DNA from: Bartonella vinsonii subsp. berkhoffii ATCC 51672
GTDB lineage: Bacteria > Pseudomonadota > Alphaproteobacteria > Rhizobiales > Rhizobiaceae
Direction of reading: 5' to 3'
Length of the DNA stretch: 64,000 nucleotides
NCBI RefSeq assembly: GCF_902825225.1
Contig: NZ_CADEAK010000004.1
Span: 107,604-171,603 of the forward strand
Numbering within the stretch: position 1 is the first letter of the stretch; every line of letters begins with the position of its first letter. The notes below the pieces were generated by a model. It was not told the origin of the DNA. It saw only the letters and a list, made by a program, of their open reading frames with translations, and did no database searches. Of the stretch, positions 22,567 to 33,339 are shown piece by piece. The position numbers were made by a program, and so were the translations under genes.

Positions 22567-23292
22567 ATGCAAAAAGTGATTAGGCTAACAGTATTATCCG
22601 CAGTATCAACAGCAAGTGTTTTGACGCCACTAGAGACAACACTTGCAGACAAGTCATGGACTCATAGTGATCATATTTCAAGAGAAATAGATAGACGAAT
22701 GCAGAGTGTAAATAAAAAAATAGATGATACGATGAGGAACATGCGGGTAGGCACCCATTTCCCTTCTCACAACTCTAGCATCCGTTCTAATCATTCTAGC
22801 TCTCATACAGCTTTTACGAAGTATCACCCTTCTCATTCTTCTGAGAGACATCACCACCATCATAATGTTGACCATAGAAGGACAGAACACAGTCATCATC
22901 ATATTGAAAGCAAGACACATCGTTATGTGGAACGTCATACGACAACGAACCGTAATATTCATGTGAATTCTGGTAACTCCGGTGATGCTTTAGCTGTAGG
23001 TATTTTAGGACTTGCGACCGCTGCAGTTTTGGGTAAAGCTCTCAAAAAACCAGAACAGCCTCAAATTATCTATCAAGCCCAACCACAAAATCAGATAATT
23101 TATCAAAAAGGTCCAAAAAATCAGGTGGTTTATAAAGTACAACCACCAGTGCAAAATCCACCACTCAACCAATCTTCAAAAGCTAAGTGGCTTGAATATT
23201 GCACAAAAAAATACCGTTCATTCAACCCTAAAACAGGAACTTTTCGGGGTTATGATGGCTTAGATCATCCCTGCTATGCTCCGGTAGATTGA
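22567..23292 (+). CDS. Exported His-rich protein with BA14K-like C-terminus
   Basis: The 241-aa product starts at ATG 22567, preceded by AAGGAGT; the longer frame from 22516 lacks such a site. A signal peptide (to about residue 28) is followed by a His/Ser-rich segment with clusters HHHHH and HSHHH (residues about 60-125), a short hydrophobic Gly/Ala helix (DALAVGILGLATAAVLGKAL), a run of QIIYQ/QVVYK imperfect repeats, and a C-terminal WLEYCTKKYRSFNPKTGTF segment followed by GYDGLDHPC. That last part matches BA14K-family domains, immunoreactive surface proteins of Brucella and Bartonella. The His clusters could bind zinc or nickel; that is inference. Confidence 0.75.
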   Translation: MQKVIRLTVLSAVSTASVLTPLETTLADKSWTHSDHISREIDRRMQSVNKKIDDTMRNMRVGTHFPSHNSSIRSNHSSSHTAFTKYHPSHSSERHHHHHNVDHRRTEHSHHHIESKTHRYVERHTTTNRNIHVNSGNSGDALAVGILGLATAAVLGKALKKPEQPQIIYQAQPQNQIIYQKGPKNQVVYKVQPPVQNPPLNQSSKAKWLEYCTKKYRSFNPKTGTFRGYDGLDHPCYAPVD

Positions 23293-23320
23293 ATTAACTT
23301 GGTAATTAACATAACATTAT

Positions 23321-23348
23321 AAAAAAACCCGCTCTCAAGCGGGTTTTT
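23321..23348. terminator. Bidirectional terminator between BA14K-like and MBL genes
   Basis: AAAAACCCGCT and AGCGGGTTTTT form an 11-bp stem around a CTCA loop between two convergent genes, with A and T runs on both sides so that it can serve both strands. Confidence 0.9.
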
Positions 23349-23361
23349 ATGGATCTTTCTC

Positions 23362-24006
23362 TTAAATTTCTTGAAGAAAAGGATTGTTTTGGCGCTCATA
23401 ACCTATGCGACTTCCTGGCCCATGTCCGCAAAGAAAACAAACATCATCACCTAAAGGCAAAACTTTTTCTCGAAGAGATGTCATTAATTTTTCATGAGAG
23501 CAGAATGGAAAATCGGTGCGTCCAATAGAGCCACGAAAAAGGATATCACCCAAGAGGGCAAAACGTTCTTTTTCACTGAAATAAATGACATGACCAGGAG
23601 AATGTCCTGGTGTGTGAAAAACCTTGAAGACATGTCCAGCAAAATGAACGCACTCATCATCTTCTAACCATTGGTCAGGAATACAAATGCGTGTGTCAGT
23701 GATGCCATAATTTTTTGCACTTTCTCTTGCCGCATCCATCACAGGCTTATCATCGCGATGGGAACCAATAATTTTAACACCAAGCGCTTGTTTTGCCTGC
23801 ATTGCAGCTCCCACATGATCAAAATGACCATGTGTTATCCAAATAGCTTCAACAATAACACCACTCTTTTCAATCACTTCTTGAATGCGAAACCAATCAC
23901 CACCAGGATCAACGAGAACACCCACTTTTTGTTCATTATCAAAAAGCAAAGTGCAATTTTGTTGAAAAGGTGTAACTGGAATAATATATGTGCTAAGCTT
24001 TCCCAT
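23362..24006 (-). CDS. MBL-fold metallohydrolase, glyoxalase II-like
   Basis: This 214-aa metallo-beta-lactamase-fold enzyme has the dinuclear metal site THGHFDHVG (His59, His61, Asp63, His64), a later HTPGHSPGH with the bridging region, GDILFRGSIGRTDFP, and a C-terminal CGHGPGS His. It resembles YcbL-type short glyoxalase II proteins that hydrolyse hydroxyacylglutathione thioesters. I use ATG 24006 (MGKLSTY) with AAGGAT before it; the frame is open to 24036. The natural substrate is uncertain. Confidence 0.85.
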   Translation of the reverse strand: MGKLSTYIIPVTPFQQNCTLLFDNEQKVGVLVDPGGDWFRIQEVIEKSGVIVEAIWITHGHFDHVGAAMQAKQALGVKIIGSHRDDKPVMDAARESAKNYGITDTRICIPDQWLEDDECVHFAGHVFKVFHTPGHSPGHVIYFSEKERFALLGDILFRGSIGRTDFPFCSHEKLMTSLREKVLPLGDDVCFLCGHGPGSRIGYERQNNPFLQEI

Positions 24007-24148
24007 GATATCCTTTTCAAAAGTAAGATTTCTCAACTTACAAGCAGCATTCTTCTCCTGTATAGGAAAATAGCCTTCTCAACAGTTTTATGCAAGTTAT
24101 GTAAAGTTGGGCTTTATTTAAACTCAATTTTTGTCAAGGTTTTGAAGA

Positions 24149-24853
24149 ATGACCGATCACATTCAAGTTTTATGTGACGATGCCCCTCACCTTCTTGTGA
24201 TTGATGATGATACTCGTATTCGCAATCTTTTATCTCAATTTCTCATGAAAAATGGATTTCGTGTTTCAGTCTCAGCCAATGCCGATCAAGCAAGACGACA
24301 GCTCGCAAGCTTAGATTTTGATCTTCTGATAGTTGATGTCATGATGCCCGGCGAGAATGGCATCAATCTCACCTCTTCATTATGTCAGACAAAAGATATT
24401 CCCATTCTCATGCTCACAGCTTTATCAGAAATAGACAATCGTATCGATGGCCTAGAAGCCGGAGCAGATGATTACCTCGCTAAGCCGTTTGACTCTCGTG
24501 AGCTTCTCCTTCGTATCAATGCCATTTTGCATTGTGGTTTTCCGCTGAACCAACCCAAAATTGAGCAGATCGTTTTTGGACCTTATATATTTTCAATTTC
24601 ACGACGCGAACTTAAAAAAGAAGGAGAAATTATTAAATTGACAGAGAAAAAACAAGAGATGATGTCTATTTTTGCGGAAAATGCGGGCAACACAATTGCC
24701 CGCCATAAATTTGTAACGGATGACAGCAATATCAGTGAACGTTCTATTGATGTACAAATCAATCGTCTTCGCCGTAAGATCGAAAAAAATCCAACAACCC
24801 CCATATGGCTCCAAACGGTGCGAAGAATAGGTTATAAACTCACAATTGAATAG
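24149..24853 (+). CDS. OmpR-family response regulator
   Basis: The 234-aa regulator has a receiver domain (acidic pair DDD at 19-21, phospho-acceptor Asp63 in LLIVDVMMPGENG, conserved Lys near 115 in YLAKPF) and a C-terminal winged helix (SIDVQINRLRRKIE, TVRRIGYKL). It is intact. Its likely kinase gene starts 8 bases after its stop and is broken by several frameshifts, so this regulator may be orphaned, phosphorylated by another kinase or acetyl phosphate, or under relaxed selection. Target genes are unknown. Confidence 0.9.
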   Translation: MTDHIQVLCDDAPHLLVIDDDTRIRNLLSQFLMKNGFRVSVSANADQARRQLASLDFDLLIVDVMMPGENGINLTSSLCQTKDIPILMLTALSEIDNRIDGLEAGADDYLAKPFDSRELLLRINAILHCGFPLNQPKIEQIVFGPYIFSISRRELKKEGEIIKLTEKKQEMMSIFAENAGNTIARHKFVTDDSNISERSIDVQINRLRRKIEKNPTTPIWLQTVRRIGYKLTIE

Positions 24854-24860
24854 ACATATA

Positions 24861-26204
24861 ATGATCAAACCTTTAAAAAAATTTGTCCGATGGTTAACAA
24901 AGAAAATGCCTAAACGGCTTTATGCCCGCTCTTTGATCATTATTATCGCTCCTATGGTACTCCTGCAAACAGTCATTGGCTACATCTTTATGGAACGCCA
25001 CTGGCCAAATGGTGACAGAACGTCTTTCAACCGCTGTCGTCCATGATATTTCTGCAATTATTGATATTATTGAAACCTATCCGCAACAAGAGAACTATGA
25101 AGAGATTAAGCGTATTGCACAACAGCGCATGGGGTTAAACATTTCTATCCTCCTCCCCCCCAGCTCCTCTTCCCTCTCCAGAGCTTAAACCATTTTTTGC
25201 CATTCTTGATTATTTTCTCAGTGAGGAAATTACCCACCAAATTAACCGTCCCTTCTGGATTGATACAGTAGGCGATTCTGATCTTGTAGAAATCCGCATC
25301 CATCTTGGTCATCATATCTTGCGTGTTTTTGCACTATGCAGCCAAGCCTACGCTTCCAATACCGCTATTTTTTAAGCTGGATGATAGGAACAGCTCTCGT
25401 TTTATTGCTGATAGCAATTTACTTCTTGCGCAATCAAATTAAACCAATTCAACAATTAGCTGAAGCAGCGGAAAGTTTTGGACGTGGTCGTCCTTTGCCA
25501 AAAGGATTTCACCCACAAGGCGCTGATGAAGTCCGTCGTGCTGGCATTGCTTTTCTACGCATGCGTGAACGTATTGAACGCCAGATCGAACAACGCACTA
25601 TGATGCTCTCAGGTGTAAGTCATGATCTAAGAACCATTCTTACACGTTTTAAACTTCAGCTAACGTTAGTCAATACTGACTTTGATATGAAACCACTTGA
25701 GCAAGATGTGAGCGACATGCAAAATATGTTAGAAGATTATCTTGCTTTTGCCTGTGGCGAAGGAAGTGAAAGTGTTAAAACCTTTGATTTAGATGCTCTT
25801 ATGCAAAAATTCTCCGCCGACGTCCATCTCCACAAACGTCAATTTTCCTATAGTATTGAAGGTCTTACACACATACAAGTACGGCCTCGTGCCTTCACCC
25901 GCCTCGTTAATAATCTTGTATCAAATGCATTTTGTTATGCGAACACTGTCCACCTAACAGCGATATCCAAACAAGAATCCCTCATCATAACTATCGACGA
26001 TGATAGTCCTGGAATTCATGAAAATATGCATACAGAAGTTTTCACGCCATTTTTTAGACTCGACAAAGCACGAAATCAAGATGCAAGTGGAACGGGTCTT
26101 GGCCTTTCTATTGCACAAAATATAGCACGTAGCCATGGAGGCAATATTCAATTAAATGATAGCCCTTTGGAGGATTGCGCGCTATTCTTGATATCCCCCT
26201 CTAA
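24861..26204 (+). pseudogene. Broken EnvZ-like sensor histidine kinase
   Basis: Pieces in successive frames together make a full kinase: an N-terminal membrane helix (ARSLIIIIAPMVLLQTVIGY), a periplasmic region, a second helix (IGTALVLLLIAIYFL), HAMP, an H-box (VSHDLRTILTRF, with Ile where Pro is usual), an N-box and the G-box GTGLGLSIAQNIA. I see four one-base indels: an extra C near 25005, an extra C in the C7 run at 25155-25161, a lost T near 25368-25373, and a lost G near 26168, after which the natural end (RAILDIPL) would fall at 26204. A functional full-length product is unlikely. Confidence 0.8.
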
Positions 26205-26254
26205 AATATTATACAAATTGTCTATCAAAAAAACTGTAAAAGAAATTTAATAAT

Positions 26255-26758
26255 TTAGGCATTCCCTATAGTTTCAAACAAAGTGTATTGCAGTGCCTTA
26301 CAAGCACTTTCCCCGCACAAAGCAACCATCTGAAATGCAACATAATAGCTTTCACAAATTTTAAGCGCATGTATCAACAATGTTTCAACCTGTACATGAG
26401 ATGGATGCACCCCACCAGCCAGAAGAAGCCCCTGCCGATAAATAACCGAATTATTCCCTTGCCAGTAATCAAAATGTCCGAGCAACAATTTTTCATTAAT
26501 TGCCAACAATAAGCGATGCATTTCTGTTGTTCGAGCACTTTCAATAGCAAGATCAAAGGCACAAGCTAAATGAAGAGCCTCCTGCTCTTCCATCCATGAA
26601 AAAGCGAGGCGATAATTTGTCCGCTTCCCTTCCACACAAACACTGATCTCATCTTGTACATCCCGCTCAAATGACCAATCATATTTGCAGGCAATCTGTT
26701 CAATAAAGTCAACGGGATGCTCTACCCTTTCTGTGGCGCAAAATGCAAGCCTCATCAT
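26255..26758 (-). CDS. YbjN domain-containing protein
   Basis: The 167-aa cytosolic protein matches the YbjN family (tetramer-like sensory domain related to type III chaperone folds) in its layout: EQIACKYDWSFERDVQDEIS near residue 21, LAFSWMEEQEALHLACAF near 52, and GHFDYW near 94. Its biochemical role is not established in the family. In rhizobia this gene often sits near proC, ubiK and lgt; here ubiK and lgt follow but I see no proC between them. Confidence 0.7.
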   Translation of the reverse strand: MMRLAFCATERVEHPVDFIEQIACKYDWSFERDVQDEISVCVEGKRTNYRLAFSWMEEQEALHLACAFDLAIESARTTEMHRLLLAINEKLLLGHFDYWQGNNSVIYRQGLLLAGGVHPSHVQVETLLIHALKICESYYVAFQMVALCGESACKALQYTLFETIGNA

Positions 26759-27119
26759 AAACCCTCAATTATATTAAAACATTGTCAACAGAACATAAAC
26801 CGCCTAAACTGTAACAACATCTTGCTACAATCAAAGCTTCTACACCAAACAAATACACATTAAAAACAATCGACAGTACACACTACCCAGAACATAAGAA
26901 TGCTTCCCGTGGTAACTCGATAATAACAAAACGAATCATCAAGCCCTTCCAGTGTATTGATACAATTTCAGAGTACTAGCCCCCCTGATTGAAAAAAATG
27001 TTTTCTACAAAAAACAAATCAAAAAATAAAGAGGCAATCTGCTCTAACAGACTCAGGATTAAGCATTTTTTAGTTTCACGCATCACATTGAAAAATTGGG
27101 GATATTTTTTCTAAGACTG
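26759..27119. other. Intergenic region, nothing coding seen
   Basis: The 360 bases between the YbjN gene and ubiK contain no readable frame. This is where proC stands in several relatives as far as I recall; I found no proC-like motif (such as GxGxMG) in any frame. Confidence 0.35.
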
Positions 27120-27377
27120 TTATTTTTTTTGTGTCTTTGTTTTTTCTAACGCGTCAAGACGTTTTTTCAAATCAGCATTATCGGCATATGCTTTCAGTAC
27201 CATTTCCTTAAAAGTCTCAAACTCTTCACGTGACACAAGATCAAGTTTATTGGCTATCTTTTCAGCTTGCGAACGAAAAGCTGTTCCTGCTTCCCGTCGT
27301 ATACCTTGTGCAACACCAGCTGCATCCGTTGCTAATTTTGCTAATTCATCAAGAATACGATTTGATCCATTACGCAT
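27120..27377 (-). CDS. ubiK: Ubiquinone biosynthesis accessory factor, UbiK family
   Basis: The 85-aa product has the BMFP layout: an amphipathic N-terminal helix (NRILDELAKLATDAAGVAQGI), the central EFETFKEMV segment and a C-terminal coiled coil (ADLKKRLDALEK) ending in Lys-rich residues. UbiK proteins trimerise, bind lipid and assist the aerobic ubiquinone hydroxylation complex. It is divergent from lgt. Confidence 0.8.
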   Translation of the reverse strand: MRNGSNRILDELAKLATDAAGVAQGIRREAGTAFRSQAEKIANKLDLVSREEFETFKEMVLKAYADNADLKKRLDALEKTKTQKK

Positions 27378-27644
27378 GAGATTTTCCTTTAATTAAAATG
27401 TCTGACACAGGCATTATAGCGTATTTTCACAACATTTAGATATGATTTTTGTTCCTTTATATCTTACAGATTTTATTTTACCACGCAGATTTTACCCTAA
27501 GTTTTTTACACTTCTTTCACCATCATAAAGTTTTAGCTCTAGAAACCAGTGGAAACCCACCACTCTCCTAGCTTGACCATTGCGCATTCATCTGTCATTC
27601 CTGTGTTATTTCTGACCATTATCTATAACCCTATATAATGTGAA

Positions 27645-28535
27645 ATGCCTAACTCTATGAACAATCTTTCTTGTCCAGCCATTGCTTTTCCATCTTTTCT
27701 CAATCCCGTAATTATACAGTTAGGCCCCATATCTCTCCATTGGTACGGACTTGGCTACGTAGTGGGCATTCTTTTTGCTTGGTGGTATGCGCAAAAATTA
27801 TTAAGAAAACAATCTCTATGGTATGCAAATCACCCTCCTATGGATGAAGAAAAGATAGGAGACTTTGTTGTCTGGTCTGCCATCAGTGTCGTTGTTGGTG
27901 GTCGCTTAGGACAAGTGCTTATATGGGATCCCAATTATTATTTTAGCCATCCAAGCGCAATCGTCGCAGTATGGGATGGAGGAATGTCCTTTCATGGAGG
28001 ACTGATAGGCATCATCATTGCAATGATCTGGTTTGCCCGCAAAAACAATATCAATATACGAGCAATGTTTGATATAATTGCTGCAGGTGCTCCTATTGGT
28101 GTCGGCATTGTAAGAACATGTAACTTCATTAACCAAGAATTATGGGGCAACGCTACCACAATGCCTTGGGCGGTTTGTTTTCCACTAGATCCCTATTATT
28201 TACCGCGCCATCCAAGCCAACTTTACGAAGCATTCACAGAAGGGTTTGTTCTTTTTATCACTTTATCCTTCATTATTTTTGCTTTCAAAGCGTTAAAATG
28301 CCCTGGCACCGTAGCAGGGACATTTATTATAGGCTATGCAATAGCACGAAGCATTTCAGAAGTTTACCGCGCTCCTCAAGAAGATCCAGAATGGTTTGCT
28401 ACCCTGTTTCATTCTACTGGATTTACCTATGGTATGGCTTTATCTCTTCCTATGCTTTTTTTAGGGCTTTATCTGCTTTTCAAAGCCTTTAAACACAAGT
28501 CTACAAAAAATGGTTACCCTCAAAGAAAAAATTAA
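27645..28535 (+). CDS. lgt: Prolipoprotein diacylglyceryl transferase
   Basis: Lgt moves diacylglycerol from phosphatidylglycerol to the lipobox cysteine of prolipoproteins, in the inner membrane. At 296 aa with about seven membrane segments it shows [10 protein letters not shown] near residue 32, GGRLGQVL near 85, the signature [11 protein letters not shown] near 112, and [16 protein letters not shown] [12 protein letters not shown] near 158 followed by HPSQLYEA. Clients in this window include the DUF1460 and L,D-transpeptidase lipoproteins. The gene overlaps the next one by 26 bases, so they are translationally linked. Confidence 0.95.
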   Translation: MPNSMNNLSCPAIAFPSFLNPVIIQLGPISLHWYGLGYVVGILFAWWYAQKLLRKQSLWYANHPPMDEEKIGDFVVWSAISVVVGGRLGQVLIWDPNYYFSHPSAIVAVWDGGMSFHGGLIGIIIAMIWFARKNNINIRAMFDIIAAGAPIGVGIVRTCNFINQELWGNATTMPWAVCFPLDPYYLPRHPSQLYEAFTEGFVLFITLSFIIFAFKALKCPGTVAGTFIIGYAIARSISEVYRAPQEDPEWFATLFHSTGFTYGMALSLPMLFLGLYLLFKAFKHKSTKNGYPQRKN

Positions 28536-29592
28536 AGAAATTATTGCGCTTAATGGACCAATCACAGTCAGTCAATATATGACCTTAGCCCTTACTGATT
28601 CCCAATTTGGCTATTATCAAACGCAAAAACCCTTTGGGCGTGCTGGTGACTTCATCACAGCACCTGAAATAAGCCAATTATTTGGAGAGATGATTGGCAT
28701 TTGGGCCCTTGCAAGCTGGAAAGCCCAAGGTTGTCCGAAACCTTTCATTCTCGCTGAAATGGGTCCAGGACGTGGAACGCTCATGGATGATGTTCTGCGT
28801 ACTATTCAAAAATTATCGACAACAGCATTTCATGCTGCTGAAATTTTTCTTATTGAAATAAGCAAAAAGCTCATCGAAGAACAAAAAAAACGTCTTTCTT
28901 CATATCAAAAAAAAATCTATAATATTCAAAGCTTTGATCAAATCCCCTCAAAGCCTCTCTTCTTAATTGCTAATGAGTTTTTCGATACACTCCCCATCAA
29001 CCAATATATTAAAATCAATGGAAAATGGAAAGAACGCCGTATTTCAGTGAATCAAAATGGAAACTTCATCTTTATTGCTGTTCCAGATAAACTTCCCTCT
29101 TCTTGCTTACAGTCTTATTGTTCTGAAATAGCTGATGGAACAATTTTTGAACATGCGCCTGCACGACATCAATTAATGCAACAGATAAGTCACCACTTAG
29201 TCCAAGTAAAAGGTTCTGCTTTGCTTATCGATTACGGCGTTTCTGATCTTGCCTTTGGCGATACACTACAAGCTGTCTCAAAACATAAATTCCGTGATAT
29301 TTTTGAAGCTCCAGGCGAACATGATTTAACATCCCATGTTGGTTTTTCTTTTTTAAAAACAATAGCCCTTGAACAAGGCTGTTTTGCTGAAATTCTAGAA
29401 CAAGGAGAATTTCTTTTAAAAATGGGGTTGCTGGAACGCGCAAAACAGCTTGGAGCAGATAAAAGCGCTACACGGCAAGACAAAATCCGCCAAGATATCG
29501 AACGATTAGCCGGTCCAGATCAAATGGGCAAATTGTTTAAAGTCTTACATGTGAGTGATAAAAATATACCTTTGCCTCCTCAATTTTCATGA
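28510..29592 (+). CDS. SAM-dependent methyltransferase, MidA/NDUFAF7 family
   Basis: The 360-aa product begins with the family block [15 protein letters not shown], then [14 protein letters not shown] and the SAM-binding [17 protein letters not shown], with [16 protein letters not shown] near residue 155. Eukaryotic NDUFAF7 methylates an arginine of the NDUFS2 subunit of complex I, and the bacterial proteins are assumed to modify arginines in the same subunit. It overlaps lgt and is followed by pgeF in the same direction. Confidence 0.88.
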   Translation: MVTLKEKIKEIIALNGPITVSQYMTLALTDSQFGYYQTQKPFGRAGDFITAPEISQLFGEMIGIWALASWKAQGCPKPFILAEMGPGRGTLMDDVLRTIQKLSTTAFHAAEIFLIEISKKLIEEQKKRLSSYQKKIYNIQSFDQIPSKPLFLIANEFFDTLPINQYIKINGKWKERRISVNQNGNFIFIAVPDKLPSSCLQSYCSEIADGTIFEHAPARHQLMQQISHHLVQVKGSALLIDYGVSDLAFGDTLQAVSKHKFRDIFEAPGEHDLTSHVGFSFLKTIALEQGCFAEILEQGEFLLKMGLLERAKQLGADKSATRQDKIRQDIERLAGPDQMGKLFKVLHVSDKNIPLPPQFS

Positions 29593-29673
29593 CCAGCAAT
29601 AATGCTTATTGACAAATGCATCTCACACACCATTCTTACTTTGAAAATAGCTATCCCTACTTAAGGAACTTTT

Positions 29674-30465
29674 ATGAATCCCGTCCCTGTTCCTATCCTT
29701 GCAAAAGAGCTTTCTGCTTTACACGTGCATGGGATAAAGCATGGCTTTTTTACACGTCAAGGAGGTGTTTCACAAAGCCTTTATCAAAGTCTGAATGTCG
29801 GCAAAAGTTCCAATGATCAACCTGAACATATTGCACAAAATCGTCTTTTAATTGCTGATTATTTTGGTGTTGAAGTGCAAGATTTAGTGACTGTCAATCA
29901 AATACACTCCTGTGATGTTGTCGTCGTTGATCAAGCTTTTATTGATGTTCCTCCTAAAGCAGATGCTCTTGTTACCACCACACAAGGACTCCTCATCGGC
30001 GTTCTTACAGCAGATTGTGGTCCAGTTCTCTTTGCTGATCCACAAGCAGGTGTTATCGCCGCAGCACATGCTGGCTGGCGAGGAAGTTTAAATGGAATTA
30101 TAGAAAAAACAATTTCTGTTATGGAAGATCAAGGAGCAAAAAGACAATCAATCATTGCAGTCCTTGGACCTTGTATTGGTCCTTATCACTACGAAGTAAC
30201 AAGCGAATTTTACAACCAATTTATTGATCGCCACAGCAAGTTTGAAAAATATTTTCTAAAAACAGATAAAGTCAATCATCTTCGCTTTAACCTATGGGCA
30301 TTCATTATGGAGCAATTAAAAGAAGCAGGAGTCCACGCTTCTTGTGTAGAGCTTTGTACCTATCAAGAGGAACAGCGCTTTTTCTCCTATCGTCGTGCAA
30401 TACACCGCAACGAACCTGATTATGGACGGCAAATTTCTGCTATTATACTGAAAAATGATAGATAA
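29674..30465 (+). CDS. pgeF: Peptidoglycan editing factor, laccase-domain family
   Basis: The 263-aa product has the DUF152/PgeF blocks: GFFTRQGGVSQSLYQSLNVG near residue 28, VNQIHSCDV near 73, LTADCGPVLFAD near 111, AAHAGWRGSLNGI near 130 and LGPCIGPYHYEV near 166. The Cys and His residues form the metal site. YfiH/PgeF removes wrongly built muropeptide precursors (L-Ser in place of L-Ala); older annotation as polyphenol oxidase is less likely. It is the last gene of the lgt run. Confidence 0.88.
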   Translation: MNPVPVPILAKELSALHVHGIKHGFFTRQGGVSQSLYQSLNVGKSSNDQPEHIAQNRLLIADYFGVEVQDLVTVNQIHSCDVVVVDQAFIDVPPKADALVTTTQGLLIGVLTADCGPVLFADPQAGVIAAAHAGWRGSLNGIIEKTISVMEDQGAKRQSIIAVLGPCIGPYHYEVTSEFYNQFIDRHSKFEKYFLKTDKVNHLRFNLWAFIMEQLKEAGVHASCVELCTYQEEQRFFSYRRAIHRNEPDYGRQISAIILKNDR

Positions 30466-30910
30466 ACGTCTTTTTTGACTAAAAAGAATACCAAAACTAC
30501 CCCATAATTTGCTTATCTCAATAACACAAGAAGCTTTCTTATACTGTGCTACTGTGCCTTTTATTAAAAAATGAGCCCTTAACTTACAGGATATGAACGC
30601 TTTTGCTCATATTACTTTCAAGAGTTGGTTGTGAGAAAAGACAAAACATTTCATATATTTTAAGACAGTATACATATTGAAACCGTTCTTTTATAAAGTA
30701 AAAAAGCTTCATGAAGATGTATTTCCTTACCTCACGGTCAAAAAACTTTTCTTTAAAAGTAACAAAAATTTTGGAAAAAGCGAAAACCAAATGCATAACT
30801 CTTTAACAATGAGAGATAAAGTTGTAATGCTTTTGTAATTGTTTCCTTGCACTCTGGTAACAAGAAGAAGTTAAAAACCGTCTCTCCCGTGATCATTCAG
30901 AGGTTCTACT
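30466..30910. other. Intergenic region before prs
   Basis: No gene seen in 445 AT-rich bases. A 7-bp AT-only inverted repeat just after pgeF (TCTTTTT / AAAAAGA near 30469-30487) is too weak to call a terminator. The region should carry the prs promoter. Confidence 0.35.
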
Positions 30911-31843
30911 ATGAAACTTTTCTGTGGCAATTCCAACCCACGCCTTGCTGAAGATGTTACAAATTATTTAAATATTCCCTTAGGAAAAGCGACCGTGAAA
31001 CGCTTTGCTGATCAAGAAATCTTTGTAGAATTGCATGAAAATGTACGCGGACAAGATGTGTTTGTTTTGCAATCCACATCTTATCCTGCAAACGATCATC
31101 TGATGGAATTGCTCATCATGATTGATGCTCTTCGCCGTTCTTCAGCACGTCGTATCACGGCTGTTATACCCTATTTTGGTTACGCCCGCCAAGATCGTAA
31201 ACCTGGACCACGGACCCCCATTTCCGCAAAACTTGTTGCCAATCTCATTACTGAAGCAGGAGCACACCGCGTTTTAACATTGGATCTCCATGCAGGACAA
31301 ATTCAAGGTTTCTTTGATATTCCAACAGACAATCTCTATGCTGTTCCGGTTATTGCACGGGATGTCAAAATGCATTACTCTCTTGAAAATGTTATTGTTG
31401 TTTCTCCTGATGTTGGTGGTGTGGTACGTGCGCGTTCCCTTGCTAAACGCTTGAACAGTTTGCTAGCCATTGTTGATAAACGTCGTGAACGTCCTGGTGA
31501 ATCAGAAGTTATGAATATCATTGGAGATGTATCTGGAAAAGATTGTCTTTTGCTTGATGATATTGTTGACTCAGGTGGAACCCTCTGCAATGCAGCAAGC
31601 GCTCTCCTTAAACATGGTGCTAATAGTGTTACAGCTTACATTACACACGGTGTTCTTTCTGGAAGTGCTATCGAACGCATTACCAACTCAGAAATGAAAG
31701 AATTGGTTATTACAGATTCAATTATGCCAACAAAAGTAATTGAAAATGCACATAATATTCGTGTTTTACCAATTGCGGACCTCATTGGAGAAGCAATTGC
31801 AAGAACAGCAGCAGAACAATCTGTTTCAAGCTTATTTGGTTAA
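30911..31843 (+). CDS. prs: Ribose-phosphate pyrophosphokinase
   Basis: Prs makes PRPP from ribose 5-phosphate and ATP for nucleotide, histidine and tryptophan synthesis. The 310-aa protein has the class I blocks: [16 protein letters not shown] near residue 32, [11 protein letters not shown] near 93, the [19 protein letters not shown] segment near 126 and the PRPP-binding [14 protein letters not shown] near 213. It is convergent with, and overlaps by 4 bases, the HerA-like gene. Confidence 0.96.
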   Translation: MKLFCGNSNPRLAEDVTNYLNIPLGKATVKRFADQEIFVELHENVRGQDVFVLQSTSYPANDHLMELLIMIDALRRSSARRITAVIPYFGYARQDRKPGPRTPISAKLVANLITEAGAHRVLTLDLHAGQIQGFFDIPTDNLYAVPVIARDVKMHYSLENVIVVSPDVGGVVRARSLAKRLNSLLAIVDKRRERPGESEVMNIIGDVSGKDCLLLDDIVDSGGTLCNAASALLKHGANSVTAYITHGVLSGSAIERITNSEMKELVITDSIMPTKVIENAHNIRVLPIADLIGEAIARTAAEQSVSSLFG

Positions 31844-33339
31844 GCTGGTCCCTTGGGATCTCCTGGTGCTGTTTCTACACCAAGTTCAGGAAAAGCTATA
31901 ATGCGCTGACCGTTGAAATGTGTATGAATAACAATGAATCCGCGTTCTTCAAAGTAAGTTAAAAGTCGGCGAGCTCGGCTTAAAGAATGTGTCCCATAAA
32001 GGCGTGCCAAAAATGCATCTGATGGGCATGGTTTTCCACCTAAAGCAGCCTGTGCTACATGCAAAAAAACGCCTTGGACATCATCTTCCAAACTTTCTGA
32101 GAGATGCAAAATGCGTTTCCAGCTTTCACTTACCGCAGTTTCTTCGTCAACGAAAGCCTGAGCAATAGCCAACTTACGCCGAAATTGCGAAAGATTTAAA
32201 AGATCTCCTGAGTGACCATGAATACGACAACGAACCAAAAAATCTTGATAAAGCACCGCTGTTGAACGATAAAAAGCTTCAGGATCATCAAGAATTTCTC
32301 GAATAACACGTTCTACTTGGAGATCACGATCAACAACAGAAAGTTCAGGAAATAAGCTTGGTTCTTCTTCTAACAATTCTTGTTTTTTATGCACCGCCTC
32401 TTCTAACATCTCGTGAATTGATTTTTCTCTCACCGGCTCTCGTGATTGCTTAAAAGGAATTAAAACTTCTTCCGGCGAAGCAGTAAAAACGAGTTCCTTT
32501 GCATCGACCCGCTCTGTTGGAAGGGGCATTAATTTTGGGCTAGAAGACCGTGCCAATGTTTCGACAGGACCAATGATAATGGGTAAAGGACGTCGTGATA
32601 AAGCGGGACCCAAAGCTATAAAATGCCCTCGCTCAAGATCTCTAAACATTTCCGCTTGGCGACGCTCCATTCCCAAAAGATCAGCAGCCCGTACCATATC
32701 AATATCTAAAAAAGTTCGCCCTATTAAAAAATTTGATGCTTCAGCAGCTACGTTTTTGGCAAGTTTAGCTAAACGCTGAGTCGCAATGACACCGGCAAGA
32801 CCACGTTTGCGCCCTCGACACATAAGATTGGTCATAGCACTAAGCGAAATCTTACGCGCTTCATCAGAAACCTCTCCTGCCGCAGTTGGAGCAAACAATT
32901 GTGCTTCATCAACAACAACAAGCATGGGATACCAATAATTCCGTTCCACATCAAACAGTGCACCAAGAAAAGCACCAACAGCGCGCATCTGTTGTTCAGT
33001 CTCCAAACCTTCAAGATTGAACACCACCGAAACCCGATGTTGGCGAATGCGATGGGCAATACGTGTCAATTCGAGTTCGCTGCGTTGCGCTTCAACGATC
33101 ACATGACCAAATTTATCTGCTAAAGTTACAAAATCACCCTCTGGATCGATCACACAATGTTGCACCCATGAAGCGCTTTGTTCAAGAAGACGACGAAGAA
33201 GATGTGATTTTCCTGAACCAGAATTGCCTTGCACAAGAAGACGCGTCGCCAATAATTCTTCCAAATCGACAAATGCCGGCACTGATTTATGCAAAGCTCT
33301 ACATTCTGCCGTCTCACCCAAGGCAATCTCAACCTTCAT
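31840..33339 (-). CDS. HerA-like P-loop ATPase (DUF87-type)
   Basis: The 499-aa protein has Walker [16 protein letters not shown] near residue 36, a Walker [16 protein letters not shown] near 138, a sensor segment [16 protein letters not shown] near 180 and an arginine-rich stretch ([10 protein letters not shown]). This is the hexameric HerA/FtsK-like ATPase fold. HerA proteins translocate DNA with NurA, and bacterial homologues occur in defence systems. No nuclease or defence gene is beside it here, and the C-terminal half is a mostly helical region I do not recognise. It is common in rhizobial genomes as a conserved ATP-binding protein. Confidence 0.75.
   Translation of the reverse strand: MKVEIALGETAECRALHKSVPAFVDLEELLATRLLVQGNSGSGKSHLLRRLLEQSASWVQHCVIDPEGDFVTLADKFGHVIVEAQRSELELTRIAHRIRQHRVSVVFNLEGLETEQQMRAVGAFLGALFDVERNYWYPMLVVVDEAQLFAPTAAGEVSDEARKISLSAMTNLMCRGRKRGLAGVIATQRLAKLAKNVAAEASNFLIGRTFLDIDMVRAADLLGMERRQAEMFRDLERGHFIALGPALSRRPLPIIIGPVETLARSSSPKLMPLPTERVDAKELVFTASPEEVLIPFKQSREPVREKSIHEMLEEAVHKKQELLEEEPSLFPELSVVDRDLQVERVIREILDDPEAFYRSTAVLYQDFLVRCRIHGHSGDLLNLSQFRRKLAIAQAFVDEETAVSESWKRILHLSESLEDDVQGVFLHVAQAALGGKPCPSDAFLARLYGTHSLSRARRLLTYFEERGFIVIHTHFNGQRIIAFPELGVETAPGDPKGPA

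Noticed and set aside
26759..27119. Decayed proC between the YbjN gene and ubiK
   Set aside because: I found no readable ProC piece, so its absence could equally reflect a different ancestral order.
31840..33339. HerA-like ATPase as part of an antiphage defence system
   Set aside because: No nuclease, SIR2 or other defence partner is beside it; neighbours are housekeeping genes (prs, rplY).
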